Part shown: positions 50,901-63,972 of the stretch, in pieces
How the letters are laid out: each line of letters begins with the position of its first letter
Position numbering within the stretch: position 1 is the first letter of the stretch
Assembly: GCA_021464245.1 (NCBI GenBank)
Contig: JADCRB010000042.1
Coordinates: 3,455,914 to 3,519,913 of the forward strand
From: Carallia brachiata
Taxonomy: Eukaryota; Streptophyta; Magnoliopsida; Malpighiales; Rhizophoraceae
Direction: 5' to 3'
Length of the DNA: 64,000 bases
Notes under the pieces: generated by a model
Told to the model about the DNA's origin: nothing
The model's input: only the letters and a program-made list of their open reading frames with translations
Databases searched by the model: none
Program-made: the position numbers and the translations under genes

Positions 50901-53900
50901 CCTGGAAGGGGTCCATCTGATTGACGTGGGTCCCATGGCATCTGTATCTAGATCCTACGGATATTATTTGTTAGTGGCTCGTTACAAAAAAAAAAAAAAA
51001 AAACCGACGACAGAACGAAAATTTGATTTATATATTTGAACGATTATTGTTAATAATAAAAATTAATAAAAAATAAATTTATTTTTATTATAAATATTAA
51101 TTATTTAAATAAATTAATTAGTCATTTATTATATTATAATTCTTCTCCGTATATTTTTTTTTTTTTTATCCGTCCCTATATGTTTTTCCTATTTCCAATT
51201 ATAGGGATCCGACGTATATTATTTCTGTATGAGCTTGGATTTGGATAAGCCCGTGTTCACTCCGCGTCAGTCTGTGGTCCCCATTTCGTCCTTATTCCTA
51301 GTTTCTATGCTCGAGAATTGCATGTGCTCGGATTTTGAATTTACATCATCAACTTTCCAAAAATATATTTCTTTTTTTTTTTTTTGTTTCTGACATATTA
51401 ATTTAGTATGTGACAACTTTGGACGGCAGTGTAAAAACAGTGCTCATGGATACCTGATTCATAGGAAATTTAAAAAGATTAATTTCAAAAAAAATATTTT
51501 TTTATTTTTTAATAAATTTAATAAATTTTAAAAATTAATAAATTTAGTATAATTTAATTATTTTTTAATAAATTTAATATAATTTTAAAAACTAACAAAT
51601 CTAGTACAGTTTAATTATTTTTTAACAAATTTAATATATTATCAGTTGAAAATAACTGAAGTTTTTAGTATACACATATGCACATATGACATATAGAGGT
51701 TTTAAATTATATTAAAGTTAAACGTAGACATGTCATATCTGTATATTAAGAGATTCATTTACTTGTAACTAATTATTTTTAGCTGACAGTATGTTAAACT
51801 TGTTAAAAAATAATTAAACTGTATTAAATTTATTAGTTGTTAAAAGTTGTGCTAAATTTGTTAATTTTTAAAAGTTGTACAAGATTTGTTAAAAAACTTA
51901 AAAGTTGTATTATATTTTAAAATTAACCCAATTTGAAACATGTTGTTCTAATAATGCAACTAATATTATCAGAAGTATTAATATAGTAATGTTCTGACGT
52001 GTCACTTTTATCGTTGATTTGAGTTTAAGTCTCTGCATTGGTACTTGCAACTAGGAGATTCCATTTGTGAGTTGAGTGTTGGATTGAAAATTTATTAACA
52101 CCGTGATCTAGTTTAAAGGAGACTCGTTTCAAACTCAACAATATTCTAATAGTGAATCTTCTATATAAGAGAAATTGAATGAGGATATCAAAGATTTAAA
52201 AATTAATTTTAGTTTACAAATTCGATAATTAATATACTCATAATATATCTTTTTTAGTTGTTTAAAAAGAAAAAATTAATGACAACTAATGGCCGTTGCC
52301 TTCTGAATTTCTAGTGGACTTAAGGTTCAGAATTGCATCTATTTAACTATTTGTAATGTCTTTAGTTTTACAACAACAAAATATTTTGTTATACAACTTA
52401 ATTTTAAATAATAATAAATAATTATACAGTTTATTTAATAATATTTAAATTTTTTAAAAAATTTAACTATTCAATAACTTATATTATTTTATTATTACTT
52501 AAATATTACTATTTAATATTTTTTTAATAAATTGGGGTGAATAAGCTATTTCGTCATTTTTTTCCACATTTCATCATTTCGTAAACGGAAACTATAATCT
52601 CAATTTGATTGTCGCGTAGTGGAGCCCTTTAAATAATTGAGCCTGTGGCCCCTACCGGTTTCCTTTCAATAATTGAGAACGTCCAAAAGCTTTTAGGATA
52701 TTAACTATTGACTTGTGTAAGATTTCTTTAAAGTTTTAATTTTGTGCTGGGCAAGCGGTGAACGTGATTCATTCCTCGTGAACTTTCATTAATGAACAAC
52801 AAGACAAATTATTTTGTTATATTTATAATACTTAATTACTGTAATAATTTTATTAATAAAAATAACACATACATTATATAAAATATAAAAATTAATATTT
52901 TGTTGACGATAAAATTAGTTTTTGAGTTTTTCAATATGTATATATATTATCGATTATGTATAATAAATCTACTAAAAGATATGTTTACTTGATTGTTGCC
53001 TTGGCTAATAACCCAACTAATGGCGCAAGCCATTGCACACTTGGCAACTGTCTCGATTAAAAAATTGGAAACTTCTTATTAAATAAACGTTATTAATTAC
53101 TTAGATCATCAGCCTACAACAATAAATTTATTAACACTACATCATAAACGAAGTTTAAAATTTATTCTCTATTTCTTATAAATTTCATATTCTCCAATTA
53201 TAATATGAAATTTAACTATTGGTTAAGACCAAAGTAGTATTAATCACTTGATTTTATTTTATATAATTATATTTGTGTAGCTGATTTCATAATAATCCTT
53301 TGCCTTTAAACATCACGTCTCATGACCACTTCGAAGAGTTCTTTTGTTTTTTGTTTTTTGTTTTTTTTTTCAAAAAAATAGATTAATATGGGTGGTTCTT
53401 ATAGGTATTTTTTAGATAGAATTACGTTGAACACGTGAAAAAATAAATTTCACGAATCTAATAAACATTATTGAACTGTTCATAATTTTATAAAATTAAC
53501 ATATATTTATAGTCCATTTGTTCACTGAAAAATATATTGTCTGTGCATAATATTTATAAAAAAAAATTTGTAGAAAAAATAAATTATTTTTCCTTGTTTG
53601 GTGGTAATATTGAAAATTTTTGAAAAATATTTTCTTGTATTTAGTACATTTATCAAACAAATTTTAATTTTTAGACATTTATAATATTAACTTTATTTTT
53701 GTTGAGTAATCTTTCGCTTTTTATTGCAGCTTTCTCTTTCTCTCTCTATCTTCCTCTCTCTCTCTCTCTCTCTCGCTCTGTGTCCCCACTTCACGTTCTC
53801 TACATAGTTTTTCGATCTGTTCTTCAACTTCATAATATTGCATGCTTACTCCAAGTAAATAGAGCATCTTAGGATAAAATGGGCTGCTTAGTTCATCTAG

Positions 53901-54449
53901 GCCATCATTCTATACCAAAGTCACTTTCTAGTGTATGTCTGCCCAAAGAACCAACAAGAACAACATTACGGAAAAAACAACACTATGATCATTACTGACA
54001 ATAACTACAAAGAAAGACTCTATTCCAATAATCCTAAATTTATTGGAGGTAATCAACACTTTGACATATTTGGTATTATATGCAACAAAATAATATTACT
54101 CAAACTTAAATATTCCCCATAAAAAAAATAAAAAATAACTTAACTCGACGGTAATGATGTCTGTCAACGACCGTCAGTATGACGACAAGGTCAATTTGGT
54201 GACCGACAAGCCAACAATGGCTTAAAGGTTCATCTTTCTATCCTTCGCTTGTGCGTTTCTTACGATCTATCCCTTCTTTGTATAAAGGTTGCCAACTTCG
54301 TAAAATAATTTACAGACTTAAAATAACTTACAGAAATAAAGTTTATAAGTTATTTTACCTTAAAAGCCTAAGATTTTCCCTTTGACTAGTTACACGAAAT
54401 AAATAGTAAAAAATGAGAAAAATATTTTCTTATAAAAAGTTTTACATGA
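50901..54449. other. Intergenic, no gene seen
   Basis: AT-rich throughout. Contains repeated phrases such as TAATAAATTTAATATAATTTT around 51500-51660 and again, on the other strand, around 51790-51910, so an old foldback repeat is possible. A CT microsatellite lies near 53751-53774. No supported coding frame. Confidence 0.6.
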
Positions 54450-55600
54450 AGTGTGTTTGGATTTTAGGAATTGGGGAGGAAAGATTCGAGTGAGAAAGAA
54501 TTGGATTGATTCTACCGTTTGGATACTTTTATAAGTATGAAAAAGAATTCCAATGATAAAAAGAAAAACTGAAATGGCCCAGTATTCCTTTCTCACCATT
54601 TTTTGTGAGAAAGTTGGTGAGAAAGGTAGTACAGTAGAATTTAAAAAACGATCTAAATAACGAAGTTACTAAATTGCCATTAAGCTTATCTACTCCACCA
54701 TTAGTTTGCACTTTGCGGATCCTGTCATTAAAAACAATTAAGGGTAAAACTGTGATTTGATATATAAAATTTTTATTTTTTTTCCTTTTCTCACTATATC
54801 GGAATAATAAATTTACTTTCTTTCTTATCACTACATCCAAATAATTTTTTTTTATACCAAATCATTTCTTATCACTTTCTTTCTTATTACTTTCTTTCTC
54901 ACTATTTTCTTTTTTAAAGCTCTTTCAAATCCAAACCAAGGTTCTCAGAACCGAACCGGTCATTGAACCGGAAAGCTGAGAGGTTCAAGGTTCAACCGGT
55001 TCGACCGGTAAAACCGCGGTTAAACCGGTAAAACCGGTATTTAATATTAAATATATAAAAATTAAATTTTTATATAACTTATATAATTATATAAAATGTT
55101 ATATTATATAAGAATGATAATAAATATTTAAAATAAAGTATATTTTAAGAATTATATTAATATTTACATACATTAAAGATATTACAATTAGTATATTTAA
55201 CAAAATATAATTTATAAAAATTAATTCAAAAAATAATAATTGTAAATAGTGATTAAATATTAATTTTTAAATTTAAAGATTAAATTGAAAATTTTAATCA
55301 ATTGAGGACTAAATTAGAATTTTTAGTTAAAATTAGAGTTTTAATTATAATTTAGATAAAGTTTTGGGTTAAATTATAATTTAAAATTTTTTTGTTTAAA
55401 TTGAACCGGTTCAACCGGTCCCGGTTTTTTCGGTTTTCCCGGTTTTTGACCGGTTTTTTCGGTTTTTGACCGATTTTTTCCAGTTCGGTCCAAATTTCAT
55501 TTTTAACCTTGAACCGGACCGGACCTAAGACCGGTTCCCAATTTTTCCGGTTGAACCGGCCGGTCCGGTCCAGTTCTTAAAACCATGATCCAAACACACT
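54450..55600. mobile_element. MITE interrupted by a nested hAT-type MITE
   Basis: The left end AGTGTGTTTGGATTT (54450-54464) has a perfect 15-bp inverted partner, AAATCCAAACACACT, whose two parts are now at 54927-54936 and 55596-55600. They are separated by the nested element and its 8-bp duplication. Without the insertion the outer element is about 490 bp and non-coding. No target duplication was found for it. Confidence 0.75.
54937..55587 (+). mobile_element. hAT-type MITE, 651 bp (nested)
   Basis: Starts CAAGGTTCTCAGAACCG and ends TTCTTAAAACCATG, which pair as imperfect terminal inverted repeats. The flanks are a perfect 8-bp duplication ATCCAAAC (54929-54936 and 55588-55595). Both ends are rich in ACCGGTT repeats (e.g. 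GTTCAACCGGTTCGACCGG), the core is AT-rich. It is the same family as 59345-59994, which lies in the opposite orientation, and more distantly 43400-43807. Confidence 0.92.
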
Positions 55601-55734
55601 ATTAGTCCTGCCGGTGATAGAGTTATTCTACAGTGCCTGATGTTTGGAGCCTGCTATTGTTAACTACTAAAAATTAATACTGGTTGATATTGCATGGCCA
55701 AAAATAAATACATAAAAGGACCATTGTCTTAAGG

Positions 55735-56015
55735 CTATGTTTGGGTATTTTCAAAGGAAAAAGAAAAGAAAATGAATGAAAAAATATTTTCTATTCATTT
55801 TTTTATTTATTTATTTTCTATCAATCTCAATAATTTACTTTTACTTTTTCTATCACAAAATACTATTTATTTTCTTTCTTACAACTTTCTAATCATTATT
55901 TTTTATCAATCATAATATCATCATTACCATATTATTTTCTATTTATTTTCTTTTACATTCATTTTCTATTTTATTTCTAACTCTTCTTATCATTTTAAAC
56001 ATTGTTCACACACTC
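55735..56015. mobile_element. AT-rich MITE-like element
   Basis: Starts GGCTATGTTTGGGTATTTTC, a common style of plant MITE end, and contains TCTAATCATTATTTTTTATCAAT. The same text occurs on the other strand at about 59080-59300, so it is a repeat family. A clear right terminal repeat is not seen. Confidence 0.5.
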
Positions 56016-57119
56016 GTGAAAATAGAGATTTCTTCCCATGCGCTAATATTACTCATAACATAACTCCAATTTTAGCACTATAATGTTGTATTTTTGTTTC
56101 CTTTATCACAGATTCACAGAATCACAGTTGGCTTATACCCTTCTTCTTTATTTTGTCTGAGCCTATTTTAAAATCAATCTCGGTTAAAAATATCCATTTG
56201 AACAGACTGAATTCAGGAATAAATAACAAAAAGACAACATTAAAAAAGCCAGAAATTCCACTGATGTATGTCCGGTCTCCACAGTCCACACAAAATCAAC
56301 GACTGGCTTTAAAAAAAAAAAATCCATTCGAGAGGAGCACCAATCCGAATGGCGTTAAGTACCTTTATTCATTGTATAAGACAATATTAGACAAGTACGT
56401 AATTTATAATATTTAAAAAATATATAATTAATTTAATAATTTATTTTTTTAATTAAATATATTTTTTATAATTTAATAATATAAAATATTACGTTTTAAT
56501 TTTGTAAATACCATTAATTAGTTAACTTTTCCCCACAATATATTAGTAGAGTCCACGTTGCGATTTTGATGGTAAGAAGTAACAACTCCTATTTTTACTC
56601 TCCGTTTCTTAGATTTCCTTTTTCTATTTATTTTTTTTTTAAAAGAAAAGTCAAATTTCACACTTGAAGTCGCCAGACAGACATACCTCAATGCCACTCG
56701 CAAACCATCGGCGACACAACATCCAAGTCGCGACGTCGTCTAAGACACCCTCCGAGACCAGCTTCTTGGTCCCACATGCGTCATTGGTAACGACGGAATT
56801 AGAAATTTTACTCAGTGGAGGCAAAAAAAAAAAAAAAAAATTGAGAGTTGAGATATCAAATGAAAAAAAATAAGGAAATGAGGGAAAAAAAAATACAAAA
56901 TAAAACTTTCAGTAAAAATAAAATATAAACTTTAATAATAAAAATTATATAAATTTTAAATAAATTATACTTAAGTTATACTTTTTTTTTTTAGTTGAGG
57001 AGTTGCCCCCATTCTTCCCAATGTGGCTCTGCCACTCGTCGTTGGTCTATGTTTTATCTATTTTTTTTAAAAAAAAAATAGAAGAAAGTTACAAAGAAAT
57101 GTCCGTTATTATAACTCGA

Positions 57120-57154
<35 letters not shown>
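56016..57154. other. Intergenic, no gene seen
   Basis: AT-rich. A short less AT-rich stretch (about 56640-56790) has no recognisable protein. An 87-codon frame at 56153-56416 shows no domain. (CA)n and (TA)n runs occur near 57118-57152. Confidence 0.55.
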
Positions 57155-57840
57155 AATTTTTTTTTTTTTTGATACTGAAAAGAAGAAAGATTAAAAATCA
57201 TAATACATGTAGAAATTAGCGACCAGTATCGTGATAGCTACACACACTGATTATGTCAACTTGCAGCAGAGACTATGATACTTGCGGAGGTGTTTTCCAA
57301 TAGGGAGTGAAGAGCGCTCACCACATTCTTATTTGCTATGAAGTCTACATAATAATTCTCTTTATGTAGTGTGTGTTCCACACCTTTATTTGTTATGAAG
57401 TCTACATAATAATTCTCTTCACGTAGTGTGTGTTTGAGCTTATAGCGTCAAAGATGCTTTAATAAATTTTTGTAGTCGCTATTAATAATTCTATAAAAAT
57501 CTAAATCTAAATGAAAACTAACAAAGAATCAGTCTCCACTACAATTTCCTGGAACCCCTTCTCCCATGCTGTCCTCAAAGCAACACGAACAGCATGCAAC
57601 TCGGCTTAAATGGCAATAACCTCTCCACAAAAACCCGAGAACCCATACAACCAGCTTCCATCATTGTTTCTAGCGCAGTCACCAAAGCCAGCAAGTCTTG
57701 GAGTGCCCTTAGCTACATTGTCTACATTTTTTTTAACAACATGACCCAGGGACAGAGTCCAGCAGATAAGTATTGTGTTCCATAACTCGAGCACAAAATT
57801 GAAACATTGCAATATAGTTTTGTAATTTATCGTGCTCACG
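57155..57840 (-). pseudogene. 5'-truncated LINE with RNase H remnant
   Basis: On the - strand, text from about 57840 to 57500 reads like the RNase H domain at the end of plant L1 LINE proteins: VDNVAKGTPRLAGFGDCARN, NDGSWLYGFSGFCGEV, then (after a stop) AELHAVRVALRTAWEKGF and IVVETDSL. Stops interrupt it. The copy ends in a poly(A) tail, seen as the T run at about 57158-57170. A 57-bp tandem duplication lies within its 3' part. Confidence 0.75.
57329..57442. repeat. 57-bp tandem duplication in the LINE remnant
   Basis: TTATTTGCTATGAAG and the following text (ending GTAGTGTGTGTT) at 57329 recur 57 bp on, at 57386, with three or four changes. Confidence 0.85.
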
Positions 57841-59070
57841 AAATTGTCTATCTCTCATCTGTTTAGTGATGACATGCAAATTCTTTTTTTTTTTTTGGTT
57901 TTTTTATTCACTCGTGTGCTCCCATTAGTAAATGAACATTTTAAAGGAAAAGAAATAACATAGGATAATATAATAAACAGAAAAAATATAGAACTACCTC
58001 CTAAAAATTCACAAAAATAAAAATAAAATTGAGAACATTTGTAGTGATTTTTCAATTTTAGTTTCATGAGTTAAGTTAATTTAATATCTAATGTAAGAGA
58101 AAAAAATCACGTGATATTTAGTTTAAAAAATAGGTGAAATTTGATTATATGAAATATAAAAATAATTATTTATTAAACTAAAAAAAGAGATAAATAAAAA
58201 AATATCATTTTTATTATTTTGACCTCAATTAAAGAATCTCAACTAATATTACCCTTTTGATATTGAGGCAACAACAACTGCCTCAGATGAAATGGTGACC
58301 GCACTATGGTTATGGACCCACAAGGAAGTGATGCAAACACTGGATCCAAATTCCAAAAGCAATTCCGGAAACTAGCATGTGGTAGTTCTGAGTTTCGTTG
58401 GACGGACTTCTTTAAGTGAGACGTCATATTTTTTTCTTTCTGTCAGTGAGCAAACAGATGGGATGGGATGGGATGGGTATTGCTGTGGCCATTGTCTTCG
58501 GCCATACATGATAAATTGATAAACCACAACCCCATGATTGATTATGGTTCATGAACATGCGGGGAAATGTTGCTGCAGACGCCCATGTGCTTAAAAGCAA
58601 ATATTTTTATAGGGGGAGTTATCAGGAAGTGAGATGCTTTCTTTGCAAGACAACTATAGATTTCTGATCTCTTTCTTTTCTCTTTTGAAATAAATAAATA
58701 AATAAATAATAAAGGTCTATAACTTCCTTCTACAGTGTTCTTGCCCCCTACTTTTTTCTTTTTATAAAACTGAAAATAAAAAAAGTACATAGTTAAAGTC
58801 ATATATTTTCAAATTGAATAAACATATTCAAAAAAATTAATTTATTGAACCGACCTCGGTGTGTGTGCACGTGTGCATTTAGCCATTTACACATCTTGTG
58901 GTTTGAACAAAAAAACGACATGGGTGTACTCTTCCATCACTCCAAATTTGTTCAGTGTACGAGTCATTCTTGGTGTAGCAATTATCTCCAATCAAGACTC
59001 ATCTTTTATTAGAATTGATAGCTTAATGATATAATAAAAAAAAAAAAGAGTTCTAAATTTAAAATTTAAA
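57841..59070. other. Intergenic, no gene seen
   Basis: AT-rich. Four ATGGG-type repeats (GATGGGATGGGATGGGATGGG-like) lie at about 58456-58477. No supported coding frame. Confidence 0.6.
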
Positions 59071-59074
59071 TTTT

Positions 59075-59310
59075 AAATTTAGTACTTTATTTGTTTTAAA
59101 AGAATGTAAATGAAAAAAAAAAATAAATAGAAAATAGTACAGTAATAATGATATTATAGTTGATAAAAAATAATGATTAAAAAGTTATAAAAAAAATAAA
59201 TAATAATTTATGAAAAAAAAATAAAAATTAATTATTAAAATTATTAAAATATAAATAAAAAATAAATAAATAAAACTTTCTTTTTCTTTTCCTTTCTTTT
59301 TCTTTCCCAT
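59075..59310. mobile_element. AT-rich MITE-like element, second copy (inverted)
   Basis: Matches 55735-56015 on the opposite strand, sharing for example ATAATGATTAAAAAGTTAT and the phrase AAATAGAAAATAGTACAG. More diverged and without clear ends. Confidence 0.45.
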
Positions 59311-59344
59311 CATTTGCATGAGAGTTGAGGTGTAAGCTTTCAAC

Positions 59345-59994
59345 CAATGAATTAAGAATTGGACCGGACCGGCCGGTTCAACCGGAAAAATTAGGAATCG
59401 GTCTTAGGTCTGGTCCGGTTCAAGTCCGAAAATGGAATTCGGACCGAACCGAAAAAAATCGGTCAAAAACCGAAAAAATCGGTCAAAAATCGGGAAAATC
59501 GGCAAAAAATCGAACCGGTTGAACCGGTTCAATTTAAACCAAAAAATTTTAAATTATAATTTAACCCAAAACTTTATCTAAATTATAATTAAGACTTTAA
59601 TTTTAACTAAAAATTTTAATTTAGTTCTCAATTGATTAAAATTTTCAATTTAATCTTTAAAATTTAAAAATTAATATTTAATCACTATTTATAAATATTA
59701 TTTTTTAATTAATTTTTATAAATTATATTTTGTTAAATATACTAATTGTAATATCCTTAATGTATATAAATATTAATATAATTCTTAAAATACACTTTAT
59801 TTTAAATATTTATTATCATTCTTATATAATATAACATTTTATATAATTATATAAGTTATATAAAAATTTAATTTTTATATATTTAATATTAAATACCGAT
59901 TTTACCAGTTTAACCGCGGTTTTCCGGTCGAACCAGTTGAATCTTAACCTCTCAACTTTTCGGTTCAATAACCGGTTCGATTTTGAGAACCTTA
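59345..59994 (-). mobile_element. hAT-type MITE, 650 bp (inverted)
   Basis: Reverse-complement of the 54937-55587 element along its whole length. Flanks are CTTTCAAC (59337-59344) and TTTTCAAC (59995-60002), an 8-bp duplication with one change. The different target sequence from the other copy shows independent insertion. Confidence 0.88.
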
Positions 59995-62384
59995 TTTTCA
60001 ACTGGCCAATCATCGGGACTCTCTTTTAACGAGACTAGCTTTTGACTAGTTACAAAATATCAAATCCAAGCATCGTCTGTAGCTTCTAGCTTTCTACTTC
60101 AATATAGAGAACAAGAGCCCAGGCATCCAGCTAGGTTGAAATGCCCATATAATTGTTGGGCCGTTTGTGGACAGTTACAATGAAGGCCTCAAACTTGACG
60201 GCCCCGAATGTTTGCATCAAAGCCAGCTGCTAAACTTGGGAACCAACGTTTGTGTAAGCCCAGCGCAGTGTCTGTTGGTCGTCGTTTGCACAGCTGCCGC
60301 AGTGTCTGGTTTATTCGTCAAAAATAAGCCCAGGTAGCAGCGCCTGGCACTTGTAACATGTTTCTCAGAGTATGATTTCAATGGACAATATCATTCTGTA
60401 CTACGAGAACACCCCCATTGGTGGTATTGGATGTTTCAATTAAGAATTTTTTTTTTTTTTTAACAAGTGGAATAGAGTGATAATTTTGCAGTTAATTAGA
60501 AGGATGCCAATTAGTAAAGAAAGGAATCTCTGGCTTATTATGAGGTGACCACCGCTTAAATAGTTGGAGTGATTAACGGTTTTATTTTGTATAAAAAATT
60601 ACTGGTTTGAGACCGTATCAAGTTTAGTAGTGGGATTAAACGTACGCAGGTCCTACTGAATTTCGAATGGTTCGATAATACTTGTTGAGCCTAAGAGATT
60701 TCTCTCTCATGGGTCTATTGTAGATAGCCCGACTTATCTGATTGACTTGAAAAGAGTTGAAAGCCAAAATTCTAATTTTTTCTCTATGCTGCACTTGAAT
60801 CAGAGTGTGTAATCATCAGCACAGAAGCCTAATGGTTCGATTTGACGGTTCAGGATCCGAACTATATACATAAAAGAGTTTTGAAAACGATCTTCAAACA
60901 ATGATATGGTAATAGGTAAGGTTAGGATATGACTGTAATTACTCAATGCTTTTTTTTTTTTTTTTCAAAGGTTCAAGGGGAAAGGACAAATTTAGCTATA
61001 GTAAATGTTATAGAAACATAAATGAGTTGTTCCAAAACAACTACACTACTACTATCATCGAGAAGTGATTTTTTAAGCATTCGATCATGAAATCGACACA
61101 ATGAACAGTTTTATTAAGCTGTTATAAGCCAGATCAAATAAAATTGGCATCTTAATTTTATTATATAAATCTTCTACTTGTTAGTTCAAAAATCAACACC
61201 AATCGACCCCCAAAAAAGATATTGAAATTTGACAAGGAAATAGAAAAACAAAAGAGAAAATATCCATCTATCGAATATGAAAGCGAAAGCAAGGGGATAA
61301 CTGGTGGCAACCTAATTTAAATTCCATTTTCAAGATCTGCCTCAATAAAGCAAAAGCAACCTTACATGTTACTGAACAAGATACAGCCTATCTCGGAATT
61401 GCAAGTGAAATATATATTTCAAAATGACCTAAAAGATTGGTGAATACAAAGTGTCTAATAAGTCGCCACGAAATAAAGGATAAAAATTCAATGGCTTTTT
61501 TTTTCCTCCCTATTACTTCACTTAGTTGGTTGACCTTATTGGTCTAAAATTAACAGGAAATAATTTGCTGCTTATGAATTGTTTCATCTTAAGTGCAATG
61601 TTTGATGTTCGAATATTTAAAAACAATTCAAGAAATTTATCAGCTAAACTAAGAGCTTCCCCATAAAAAAGACGTACCCACATAAAATATTCGGGTAATT
61701 TTTTAGTTTCTAGGCAGTGCTTCCCAACCCCAAGGAAGAAAGAGCTATGACCTCTACTCGTGCCGGCAGACGGTGCTTTCAGGGAAGAATGCTACGCAGC
61801 ATATAATGGCTTCCAGTTCGTTGACAACCACATATATCTTATTTTAGTTACAAGTCTTCCTCTTTTTTTTTCTTTTTTTTCTTTTGCTTAATTGATTCTG
61901 AATGAAACTTGAACTCAAGACCTTCACCTCTAAACGATTTTGGTGCCAATTGAGTTAAAAGGTTAGAAGCTTCCTTACATATCCAGTTCCAATAACTAGG
62001 GTTAAATTTTCCAATCTTATTCTACGAATGCTAATTTCACCAGATTTTGTCTTAAGATCATTTGACAAGTGGAAAATGAAGTTGATTAGATGACGAGTTT
62101 TGCGTCTCTGGCAATATGCCCTTTTTTTTCAGAGTTTCATTACATGGTCGCGTGAGGTACAACGCGGAGCAGATGCATGGCCATGTTTTTTTTTTTCAGT
62201 TTTTGTATTTTGTTAAAAAAAAATTAAACTTTAAACATAATTAGTGTTAACCTAAACATATTTTGTATTACAGTAAATTTTTTTTTCAAAAAATTTATAT
62301 AAAAGTAAATCTAAAACATGCTTATTATTTCTTTAAACCTATTTAGTGTTACCCTAAAACTTACTTTTCACAAAACTTTCTTTT

Positions 62385-62434
62385 CTCGCTAATGGATGAC
62401 CCTTTTGTTCTCGCTAATGGATGACCATTTTGTT
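62385..62434. repeat. 25-bp tandem duplication
   Basis: CTCGCTAATGGATGACCCTT and the next five bases are repeated at once with one change. Confidence 0.9.
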
Positions 62435-62502
62435 ACAGTCTAAGTAGAACTTGTTGCAGTATAAAGTGTTATGTTACAGCTATGAGACCAACCAATCAAT
62501 AA

Positions 62503-62574
62503 CCGTATGTCTGCTCCCATGTCTTGCAGTGCGAGGCTACGTATGTCTGCTCATATTTCTTGCAGTGCCAGGCT
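62503..62574. repeat. 36-bp tandem duplication
   Basis: GTATGTCTGCTC followed by CTTGCAGTGCGAGGCTAC recurs directly as GTATGTCTGCTC followed by CTTGCAGTGCCAGGCTAT. Confidence 0.88.
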
Positions 62575-63647
62575 ATGTAGTTTTTCCATTTTTTTTTATA
62601 AAAAATGCCATTTTTATTTGCAAATATACTGGCTAAGATTTCTTTACCAAGACAATTTAGCACTCATTGAAAATTGATACTGGACAAATTTAAAAAGAAA
62701 TCAGTTGGTTATTTCTATGATTCAATGACAAATTAGACTAGTGAAAACGAAATTCTCAAAAATCTATGAGTTGATGAACTACCATATTTTTATTTGGCAA
62801 TTGGTACCGACCGTTTCAAAAAAGAAAGAGTGCATATATGACATATATATATATCTAGTTAGAATTTAAACTTCAGCCATACAATATGTGCCACATTTGG
62901 CTTCCATTCAAATGTTGTTGTAAGCGTTTGTTTATTTTAGCCAAGCCTTTATATAGATTTTCTACACTCATATGGAAATCTTAGTTTTCGTTGGCAGATA
63001 AATACTCAAAATTTCAACTACTTATCAATTAGCTAGAAGATATACTGCCAAGTGCCAACTAGCCAATTCAATAGATATGTTAGAAAAGCGACTTTTAGTG
63101 TTTCAATATATTTGAAGCCAGAACCCATCCATTTCCAGAAACAAACAGCCACCAGTTGAAACCTGAAACAAACATCAGATAACCCAAAATTTTGAAAAAC
63201 GTGTAGAATCTACCTCGAGTAGCCATATATCCATCTATATCACCGGAGAGAAAAGCTCGCACGTAATCATTTCGTTTCTTATTTGGAGCCCGCTACTTGG
63301 ACAGATCATGTAGGGGGGCTGATGACTGCAGGATTTATACATTTATTTACTTTTTTTTCTTTTTTTTTTTCTTTTGACTTATGAAATAGACTACTTGAAA
63401 AAATTTATTGTTTGATCGGACGGGGCATTGTGCCCGTCGGCAGCTGGAGGCAGTGCCCTGTGCACATATCTTTTTTATATTGTTTTTGTTTGACAAATTT
63501 TTATACACAAATTTATAAAGAACAAAACTTTGTAGCAACGTAAAAAAGAATATATAATAGGTATGTAATGATATAAATAGTCAAATTGAAAGGGTTTGTT
63601 GAATTAAAAAAAAAACAGAGAGAGAAAAACATATGAGTATCCCTTGA

Positions 63648-63972
63648 CACAGACTAATCCGCAGCTCTTTGTCCCTCTTTCACAACAGCTACCTTCAGCA
63701 TTTTTAGCATTATATATATATATATATATATCTCCAATTCTTCTCTAAATCTAAGTTTTAAGGTTTGTCTTTCTTTCACATGATCGCATATTTCTCCTTT
63801 TTAAATAGCAGCTTCGATAAAAAAAAAAGGCACATCCCACGCGTTGCTAAGCCGGATAGCCTCATATAAGCGCATAATTTAATCCTTTAGTGGTGGAACT
63901 GTTGCCTCGTGCCACAACTTATTCTCCACCTCTTTGTCCCTCTGTCACCATAGCTGCCTCCAGCATTTTTAT
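63648..63972. repeat. Direct repeat pair, about 65 bp
   Basis: CTCTTTGTCCCTCTTTCAC with CAGCATTTTTA at about 63665-63705 recurs at about 63930-63970 with a few changes, so a 260-bp step was duplicated. Confidence 0.75.

Noticed and set aside
54937..59994. Possible large inverted repeat spanning 5 kb
   Set aside because: The two hAT-type copies have different 8-bp target sequences and the DNA between them does not match, so they are separate insertions.
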